Of a DNA stretch of 64,000 nucleotides, positions 55,632 through 64,000 are shown piece by piece. The translations under genes were made by a program, and so were the position numbers. The notes beneath the pieces are model-generated. The model did no database searches. It had not been told where the DNA came from and worked only from the letters and a program-made list of their open reading frames with translations. Numbering within the stretch: the stretch's first letter is position 1; the number at the start of each line of letters is the position of its first letter. Origin of the DNA: Halictus rubicundus (taxonomy: Eukaryota > Arthropoda > Insecta > Hymenoptera > Halictidae). Where the stretch lies: contig NW_027488644.1 of the NCBI RefSeq assembly GCF_050948215.1, positions 620,001-684,000 on the forward strand. The letters are read 5' to 3'.

Positions 55632-57569
55632 GTAGAGGATAGGATAGGATAGAGGATAGGATAGGATAGAGGATATGATAAGCTAGGATAGAGGATAGGA
55701 TAGGATTGAGGATAGGATAGGATAGAGGATAGAGGATAGGATAGGATAGAGGATAGGATAGAATAAAGTACAGGATAGTATAGAGGATAAGATAATATAG
55801 AGAATAGGATAGGATAGAGGATAGGACAGGATACAGGATAGGATAGGATAGTGGATAGGATAGGATAGAGGATAGGATATTATAGAGAATAGAATAGGAT
55901 AGAGGATAGGATAGGATAGAGTATACGATACGATAGAGGATAGGATAGGATAGAGGGTAGGATAGAGAATTGGATAGGATAGAGGATACGATACGATAGA
56001 GGATAGGATAGGATAGAGGATAGGATAGGACAGAGGATAGGATAGGATAGAGGATAGGATTGGATAGAGGATATGATAGGATAGAGGATTGGATAGGATA
56101 GAGGATAGGATAGGATTGAGGATAGGATAGGATAAATGATAGGATAGGATAGAGGATAGGATAGAGGATTGGATAGGATACAGGATAGGATAGAGGATTG
56201 GATATGATTGAGGATATTATGGGATAGAGGATAGGATAGGATAGGATTGGATAGAGGAGAGGATAGGATAGAGGATAGGATAGGATATATGATATTATAG
56301 GATGGAGGATACGATATTATAGAGGATATGATAGGGTAGAGGATAGGATAAGATAGAGGATAGGATAGGATTGAGGATAGGATAGGATAGAGGATAGGAT
56401 AGGATAGAGGGTAGGATAGGATAGAGAATAGGATAGGATAGAGGATATAATAGGCTAGCATAGAGGATAGGATAGGATAGGATAGGATAGGATAGAGGAT
56501 AGGATAGGATAGAGGATAGGATAGGATAGAGGATAGGATAGGACAGAGGATAGGATAGGATAGAGGATAGGATAGGGTAGAGGATAAGATACGATAGAGG
56601 ATAGGATAGGATAGAGTACAGGATAGTATAGAGGATAAGATAATATAGAGAATAGAATAGGATAGATGATAGGCCAGGATAGAGGATAGCATAGGATAGA
56701 GTACAGGATAGTATAGAGGATAAGATAATATAGAGAATAGGATAGGATAGAGGATAGGACAGGATAGAGGATAGGATAGGATAGAGGATATGATAGGATA
56801 GAGGATTGGATAGGATAGAGGATAGGATAGGATTGAGGATAGGATAGGATAAATGATAGGATAGGATAGAGGATAGGATAGAGGATTGGATAGGATACAG
56901 GATAGGATAGAGGATTGGATATGATTGAGGATATTATGGGATAGAGGATAGGATAGGATAGGATAGGATAGAGGATAGGATAGGATAGAGGATAGGATAG
57001 GATAGAGGATAGGATAGGATATATGATATTATAGGATGGAGGATACGATATTATAGAGGATATGATAGGGTAGAGGATAGGATAAGATAGAGGATAGGAT
57101 AGGATTGAGGATAGGATAGGATAGAGGATAGGATAGGATAGAGGGTAGGATAGGATAGAGAATAGGATAGGATAGAGGATATGATAAGCTAGGATAGAGG
57201 ATAGGATAGGATTGAGGATAGGATAGGATAGAGGATAGAGGATAGGATAGGATAGAGGATAGGATAGAATAAAGTACAGGATAGTATAGAGGATAAGATA
57301 ATATAGAGAATAGGATAGGATAGAGGATAGGACAGGATACAGGATAGGATAGGATAGTGGATAGGATAGGATAGAGGATAGGATATTATAGAGAATAGAA
57401 TAGGATAGAGGATAGGATAGGATAGAGTATACGATACGATAGAGGATAGGATAGGATAGAGGGTAGGATAGAGAATTGGATAGGATAGAGGATACGATAC
57501 GATAGAGGATAGGATAGGATAGAGGATAGGATAGGACAGAGGATAGGATAGGATAGAGGATAGGATTGG
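55632..57569 (+). repeat. GAATAGAATAGG higher-order family, copies 1 and 2
   Basis: Anchors: ATATTATAGAGAATAG at 55,877 and 57,383, and GGCCAGG at 56,672 and 57,855. The two anchors are 795 bp apart in the first copy and 472 bp in the second, a loss of 323 bp (19 x 17). More members start at 62,555 and 63,563. No gene is seen. Confidence 0.75.
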
Positions 57570-59276
57570 ATAGAGGATATGATAGGATAGAGGGTAGGAT
57601 AGGATAGAGAATAGGATAGGATAGAGGATATAATAGGCTAGCATAGAGGATAGGATAGGATAGGATAGGATAGGATAGAGGATAGGATAGGATAGAGGAT
57701 AGGATAGGATAGAGGATAGGATAGGACAGAGGATAGGATAGGATAGAGGATAGGATAGGGTAGAGGATAAGATACGATAGAGGATAGGATAGGATAGAGT
57801 ACAGGATAGTATAGAGGATAAGATAATATAGAGAATAGAATAGGATAGATGATAGGCCAGGATAGAGGATAGCATAGGATAGAGTACAGGATAGTATAGA
57901 GGATAAGATAATATAGAGAATAGGATAGGATAGAGGATAGGACAGGATAGAGGATAGGATAGGATAGAGGATATGATAAGCTAGGATAGAGGATAGGATA
58001 GGATAGAGGATAGGATAGTATAGAGAATAGAATAGGATAGAGGATAGGATAGGATTGAGGATAGGATAGGATACAGGATAGGATAGAGGATTTAATAGGA
58101 TAGAGGATACGATACGATAGAGGATAAGATAGGATAGAGGATAGGATAGGATAGAGTATAGGATAGGATTGAGGATAGGATAGGATAGAGGATAGGATAG
58201 AGGATTGGATAGGACAGAGGATACGATACGATAGAGGATAGGATAGGATAGATGATAGAATAGGATAGAGGATAGGATAGAGGATTGGATAGGATAGGGG
58301 ATAGGATAGGGGATAGGATAGAGGATAGGATACGATAGGATAGGATAGAGGGTAGGATAGGATATAGGATAGGATAGGATTGAGGATAGGATAGGATACA
58401 GGATAGGATAGGATAGAGGATAGGATAGGATATATGATATTATAAGATGGAGGATACGATATTATAGAGGATAGGATAGAGGATAGGATAGGGTAGAGGA
58501 TAGGATAGGATAGAGAATTGAATAGGATAGAGGATAGGATAGGATTGCGGATAGGATAGGATAGATGATAGGATAGAGGATTGGATAGGATAGAGGATAC
58601 GATACGATAGAGGATAGGATATGATAGAGGGTAGGATAGAGAATTGGATAGGATAGAGGATACGATACGATAGAGAATAGGATAGGATAGAGGATAGGAT
58701 AGGATAGAGGATAGGATAGGATAGAGGATAGGATAGGATTGAGGATATTAAGGGATAGAGGATAGGATAGGATAGGATAGAGGATAGGATAGGATAGAGG
58801 ATAGGATAGGATAGAGGATAGGATAGGATTAAGGATATTAAGGGATAGAGGATAGGATAGGATAGGATAGAGGATAGGATAGGATAGAGGATAGGATAGG
58901 ATAGAGGATAAGATAGGACACATAATAGGATAGGATAGAGGATAGGATAGAGGATAGGATAGAGGATTGGATAGGATAGATGATAGGATAGAGGATTGGA
59001 TAGGATTGAAGATATTATGGGATAGATAATAGGATAGGATAGGATAGGATAGAGGATAGGATAGGATATATGATATTATAGGATGGAGGATACGATATTA
59101 TAGAGGATAGGATAGGGTAGAGGATAGGATAAGATAGAGGATAGGATAGGATAGAGGATTGGATAGGATTCAGGATATTATGGGATAGAGGTTGGTATAG
59201 GATAGGATAGAGGATAGGATAGGATAGAGGATATGTGAGGATTGAGGATTGGATAGGAGAGAGGATAGGATAGGAT
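57570..59276 (+). repeat. 1.84-kb tandem duplication, left copy
   Basis: It matches 59,411-61,105. The offset is 1,841 at AGGGTAGG (57,591), GGCCAGG (57,855) and GATTTAATAGG (58,090), and 1,829 at TTATAAGATGG (58,440) and at the rare GGTTGGTATAGG (59,192). The 12-bp change lies near 58,290, where this copy has one more GATAGGATAGGG. The copies part at 59,277 / 61,106 (A against T). Confidence 0.85.
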
Positions 59277-59410
59277 AGAGGATAGGATAGGATAGAGGAT
59301 AGGATAGGATATATGATATTATAGGATGGAGGATACGATATTATAGAGGATATGATAGGGTAGAGGATAGGATAAGATAGAGGATAGGATAGGATTGAGG
59401 ATAGGATAGG

Positions 59411-61105
59411 ATAGAGGATAGGATAGGATAGAGGGTAGGATAGGATAGAGAATAGGATAGGATAGAGGATATAATAGGCTAGCATAGAGGATAGGATAGG
59501 ATAGGATAGGATAGGATAGAGGATAGGATAGGATAGAGGATAGGATAGGATAGAGGATAGGATAGGACAGAGGATAGGATAGGATAGAGGATAGGATAGG
59601 GTAGAGGATAAGATACGATAGAGGATAGGATAGGATAGAGTACAGGATAGTATAGAGGATAAGATAATATAGAGAATAGAATAGGATAGATGATAGGCCA
59701 GGATAGAGGATAGCATAGGATAGAGTACAGGATAGTATAGAGGATAAGATAATATAGAGAATAGGATAGGATAGAGGATAGGACAGGATAGAGGATAGGA
59801 TAGGATAGAGGATATGGTAAGCTAGGATAGAGGATAGGATAGGATAGAGGATAGGATAGTATAGAGAATAGAATAGGATAGAGGATAGGATAGGATTGAG
59901 GATAGGATAGGATACAGGATAGGATAGAGGATTTAATAGGATAGAGGATACGATACGATAGAGGATAAGATAGGATAGAGGATAGGATAGGATAGAGTAT
60001 AGGATAGGATTGAGGATAGGATAGGATAGAGGATAGGATAGAGGATTGGATAGGACAGAGGATACGATACGATAGAGGATAGGATAGGATAGATGATAGA
60101 ATAGGATAGAGGATAGGATAGAGGATTGGATAGGATAGGGGATAGGATAGAGGATAGGATACGATAGGATAGGATAGAGGGTAGGATAGGATATAGGATA
60201 GGATAGGATTGAGGATAGGATAGGATACAGGATAGGATAGGATAGAGGATAGGATAGGATATATGATATTATAAGATGGAGGATACGATATTATAGAGGA
60301 TAGGATAGAGGATAGGATAGGGTAGAGGATAGGATAGGATAGAGAATTGAATAGGATAGAGGATAGGATAGGATTGCGGATAGGATAGGATAGATGATAG
60401 GATAGAGGATTGGATAGGATAGAGGATACGATACGATAGAGGATAGGATATGATAGAGGGTAGGATAGAGAATTGGATAGGATAGAGGATACGATACGAT
60501 AGAGAATAGGATAGGATAGAGGATAGGATAGGATAGAGGATAGGATAGGATAGAGGATAGGATAGGTTTGAGGATATTAAGGGATAGAGGATAGGATAGG
60601 ATAGGATAGAGGATAGGATAGGATAGAGGATAGGATAGGATAGAGGATAGGATAGGATTGAGGATATTAAGGGATAGAGGATAGGATAGGATAGGATAGA
60701 GGATAGGATATAATAGAGGATAGGATAGGATAGAGGATAAGATAGGACACATAATAGGATAGGATAGAGGATAGGATAGAGGATAGGATAGAGGATTGGA
60801 TAGGATAGATGATAGGATAGAGGATTGGATAGGATTGAAGATATTATGGGATAGATAATAGGATAGGATAGGATAGGATAGAGGATAGGATAGGATATAT
60901 GATATTATAGGATGGAGGATACGATATTATAGAGGATAGGATAGGGTAGAGGATAGGATAAGATAGAGGATAGGATAGGATAGAGGATTGGATAGGATTC
61001 AGGATATTATGGGATAGAGGTTGGTATAGGATAGGATAGAGGATAGGATAGGATAGAGGATATGTGAGGATTGAGGATTGGATAGGAGAGAGGATAGGAT
61101 AGGAT
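59411..61105 (+). repeat. 1.84-kb tandem duplication, right copy
   Basis: Partner of 57,570-59,276, about 1.7 kb with few differences. The spacer between the copies is only about 130 bp. The rare GATATGTGAGG and GGATAGGAGAGAGG variants are kept in both. Confidence 0.85.
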
Positions 61106-62512
61106 TGAGGATAGGATAGGATAGAGGATAGGATAGAGGATAGGATTGAGGATTGGATAGGATTGAGGATATTATGGGATAGAGGATAGGATAGGATAGG
61201 ATAGGATAGAGGATAGGATAGGATAGGATAGGATAGAGGATAGGATAGGATAGGGAATAGGATAGGATACAGGATAGGATAGGATAGAGGATAGGATAGG
61301 GTAGAGGATAGGATAAGATAGAGGATAGGATATGGTAGAGGATAGGATAAGATGGAGGATAGGATACAATAGAGTACAGGATAGTATTGAGGATAAGATA
61401 GGATAGAGGATAGGGTAGGATAGAGGATAGGATAGGATTGAGGATAGGATAGGATAGAGGATAGGATAGAGGATTTAATAGGATAGAGGATACGATACGA
61501 TAGAGGATAAGATAGGATAGAGGATAGGATAGGATAGAGTATAGGATAGGATTGAGGATAGGATAGGATAGAGGATAGGATAGAGGATTGGATAGGACAG
61601 AGGATACGATACGATAGAGGATAGGATAGGATAGAGGATAGGATAGGACAGAGGATAGGATAGGACAGAGGATAGGATAGAGGATTGGATAGGATTGAGG
61701 ATATTAAGGGATAGACGATAGGATAGGATAGGATAGAGGATAGGATAGGATAGAGGATAGGATTGGATAGATGATAGGATAGGATAGAGGATAGGATAGA
61801 GGCTAGGTTAGAGGATTGGATAGGATTGAGGATATTATGGGATAGAGGATATGATTGGATAGGATAGGATGGAGGATAGGATAGGATAGAGGATAGGATA
61901 GGATAGATGATAGAATAGGATAGAGGATAGGATAGAGGATTGGATAGGATAGGGGATAGGATAGAGGATAGGATACGATAGGATAGGATAGAGGGTAGGA
62001 TAGGATATAGGATAGGATAGGATAGAGGATAGGATAGGATACAGGATAGGATAGGATAGAGGATAGGATAGGATATATGATATTATAAGATGGAGGATAC
62101 GATATTATAGAGGATAGGATAGAGGATAGGATAGGGTAGAGGATAGGATAGGATAGAGAATTGAATAGGATAGAGGATAGGATAGGATTGCGGATAGGAT
62201 AGGATAGATGATAGGATAGAGGATTGGATAGGATAGAGGATACGATACGATAGAGGCTGGATATGATAGAGGGTAGGATAGAGAATTGGATAGGATAGAG
62301 GATACGATACGATAGAGGATAGGATAGGATAGAGGATAGGATAGGATAGAGGATAGGATAGGATAGAGGATAGGATAGGATTGAGGATATTAAGGGATAG
62401 AGGATAGGATAGGATAGAGGATAGGATAGGATAGAGGATAGGATAGGATTGAGGATATTAAGGGATAGAGGATAGGATAGGATAGGATAGAGGATAGGAT
62501 AGGATAGAGGAT
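61106..62512 (+). repeat. Partial third copy of the 1.84-kb unit, with a 272-bp insertion
   Basis: GATTTAATAGG at 61,473 matches 59,931 (offset 1,542), while TTATAAGATGG at 62,083 matches 60,269 (offset 1,814). The difference is 272 bp = 16 x 17. The extra part, about 61,630-61,900, resembles the GATATTAAGGG / GGTTAGAGG cassette of 52.7-53.2 kb, so it looks like a transplanted piece of array. No gene is seen. Confidence 0.7.
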
Positions 62513-62992
62513 AGGATAGGATAGGATAGAGGATAGGATAGGATAGAGGATAGGATATTATAGAGAATAGAATAGGATAGAGGATAGGATAGGATAGAGT
62601 ATACGATACGATAGAGGATAGGATAGGATAGAGGGTAGGATAGAGAATTGGATAGGATAGAGGATACGATACGATAGAGGATAGGATAGGATAGAGGATA
62701 GGATAGGACAGAGGATAGGATAGGATAGAGGATAGGATTGGATAGAGGATATGATAGGATAGAGGATTGGATAGGATAGAGGATAGGATAGGATTGAGGA
62801 TAGGATAGGATAAATGATAGGATAGGATAGAGGATAGGATAGAGGATTGGATAGGATACAGGATAGGATAGAGGATTGGATATGATTGAGGATATTATGG
62901 GATAGAGGATAGGATAGGATAGGATAGGATAGAGGATAGGATAGGATAGAGGATAGGATAGGATATATGATATTATAGGATGGAGGATACGA
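62513..62992 (+). repeat. 480-bp duplication, left copy (identical, offset 1,008)
   Basis: All bases equal those at 63,521-64,000 in a line-by-line comparison. The first difference on the left is at 62,512 / 63,520. The match reaches the last base of the window. Against the related stretch near 55,860-56,310 (offset 6,678) there are several differences. Confidence 0.9.
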
Positions 62993-63520
62993 TATTATAG
63001 AGGATATGATAGGGTAGAGGATAGGATAAGATAGAGGATAGGATAGGATTGAGGATAGGATAGGATAGAGGATAGGATAGGATAGAGGGTAGGATAGGAT
63101 AGAGAATAGGATAGGATAGAGGATATAATAGGCTAGCATAGAGGATAGGATAGGATAGAGGATAGGATAGGATAGAGGATAGGATAGGATAGAGGATAGG
63201 ATAGGACAGAGGATAGGATAGGATAGAGGATAGGATAGGGTAGAGGAAAAGATACGATAGAGGATAGGATAGGATAGAGTACAGGATAGTATAGAGGATA
63301 AGATAATATAGAGAATAGAATAGGATAGATGATAGGCCAGGATAGAGGATAGCATAGGATAGAGTACAGGATAGTATAGAGGATAAGATAATATAGAGAA
63401 TAGGATAGGATAGAGGATAGGACAGGATAGAGGATAGGATAGGATAGAGGATATGATAAGCTAGGATAGAGGATAGGATAGGATAGTGGATAGGATAGTA
63501 TAGAGAATAGAATAGGATAG

Positions 63521-64000
63521 AGGATAGGATAGGATAGAGGATAGGATAGGATAGAGGATAGGATATTATAGAGAATAGAATAGGATAGAGGATAGGATAG
63601 GATAGAGTATACGATACGATAGAGGATAGGATAGGATAGAGGGTAGGATAGAGAATTGGATAGGATAGAGGATACGATACGATAGAGGATAGGATAGGAT
63701 AGAGGATAGGATAGGACAGAGGATAGGATAGGATAGAGGATAGGATTGGATAGAGGATATGATAGGATAGAGGATTGGATAGGATAGAGGATAGGATAGG
63801 ATTGAGGATAGGATAGGATAAATGATAGGATAGGATAGAGGATAGGATAGAGGATTGGATAGGATACAGGATAGGATAGAGGATTGGATATGATTGAGGA
63901 TATTATGGGATAGAGGATAGGATAGGATAGGATAGGATAGAGGATAGGATAGGATAGAGGATAGGATAGGATATATGATATTATAGGATGGAGGATACGA
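63521..64000 (+). repeat. 480-bp duplication, right copy, cut by the window edge
   Basis: Identical to 62,513-62,992. The true length is unknown because the window ends inside the match. Confidence 0.9.

Larger units (their letters stand above)
1..64000 (+). repeat. Satellite array of 17-bp GAGGATAGGATAGGATA units filling the window
   Basis: The whole window is made of GGATA pentamers and GAGGATA heptamers in one orientation. The commonest combination is 7+5+5 = 17 bp (GAGGATAGGATAGGATA); 7+5 = 12 bp and longer pentamer runs are also frequent. The 17-bp consensus contains no C, so base skew between strands is extreme. Point variants recur as fixed cassettes: GATACGATACGATAG, GATATTATGGG, GAGTACAGGATAGTATAG, TATATGATATTATAGGATGG and TAGGACAGAGG. 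No interruption longer than about 80 bp departs clearly from the repeat, and even those stretches look like mutated units. No inverted segment is present, because C-rich CCTATCC blocks never occur on this strand. Such arrays are known from eukaryotic heterochromatin; a bacterial origin is very unlikely for 64 kb without a gene. The array runs off both ends. Species and chromosome position cannot be told from the sequence. Confidence 0.97.

Noticed and set aside
1..64000. Telomeric repeat or telomere-associated array
   Set aside because: GGATA and GAGGATA differ from known telomere units such as TTAGGG, TTAGG and TTTAGGG, and none of these occurs in tandem. A subtelomeric location cannot be excluded.
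1..64000. GATA-factor binding-site array
   Set aside because: The consensus context is GGATAG, which lacks the A/T before GATA that GATA factors prefer. Only scattered variants (TGATAG, AGATAG) fit, without an ordered pattern.
1..64000. tRNA, rRNA, riboswitch or terminator structures
   Set aside because: With almost no C on this strand, stable G-C hairpins cannot form, and no conserved RNA motif was seen.

Overview
No gene is visible in this window. All 64,000 bases are one uninterrupted, head-to-tail satellite (minisatellite-type) array. The unit is GAGGATAGGATAGGATA (17 bp), built from one heptamer GAGGATA and two pentamers GGATA. Shorter 12-bp units (GAGGATAGGATA) and runs of extra GGATA are mixed in. 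The 17-bp consensus has 7 G, 7 A, 3 T and no C on the + strand. The few C residues mark recurrent variant positions (GATAC, AGGAC, GCATAG, CACCGG). The orientation never reverses, and I see no transposon, RNA gene, promoter, CRISPR array or unique-sequence island. This fits eukaryotic heterochromatin (pericentromeric, subtelomeric, sex- or B-chromosome type). The sequence does not let me name the organism.

Long open reading frames on the minus strand (up to 572 codons) are a by-product of the repeat. The C/T-rich strand of the unit has no stop codon in any frame, and 17 is not a multiple of 3, so all three frames encode the same 17-residue cycle (LSYPLSYPILYPILSSI). I do not call them genes.

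The structure lies in the higher-order organisation. (1) Positions 1-11,638 (block A) recur at 20,356-35,106 (block B). The offset grows stepwise from about 20.3 kb to 23.47 kb because block B carries about 3.1 kb more net DNA. (2) An 83-bp divergent cassette with CACCGG and TTTT occurs only in these two blocks, 4 times in A and 5 times in B. (3) A roughly 0.8-1.0 kb composite unit (GCGGATTGG, GCGGATTGG, a 68-bp doublet, GAGAATAGAGG) recurs six times, near 8.9, 31.9, 35.9, 39.1, 40.5 and 45.9 kb. (4) A roughly 2.1-kb unit recurs between 12.1 and 22.3 kb. (5) Young tandem duplications stand out: 495 bp identical at a 560-bp offset (18.3-19.3 kb), 480 bp identical at a 1,008-bp offset at the right edge, and about 1.7 kb at 1,841/1,829 bp (57.6-61.1 kb). 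Others lie at 2,111, about 1,303, 396, 391, 384, 333, 199 and 68 bp.

Length differences between related copies are mostly exact multiples of 17 bp (17, 51, 68, 119, 136, 170, 272, 323, 391), or small sums of 12 and 5. This is what unequal exchange and slippage kept in register with the 17/12/5-bp units would produce. Region by region: 1-11.6 kb block A; 11.6-20.4 kb a 2.1-kb-unit domain; 20.4-35.1 kb block B; 35.1-47 kb a domain rich in the GCGG composite; 47-52.8 kb a domain rich in 12-mers and GATATTATAGG; 52.8-64 kb nested recent tandem duplications. All comparisons were made by eye against coordinate-numbered lines, so boundaries are approximate except where stated as exact.
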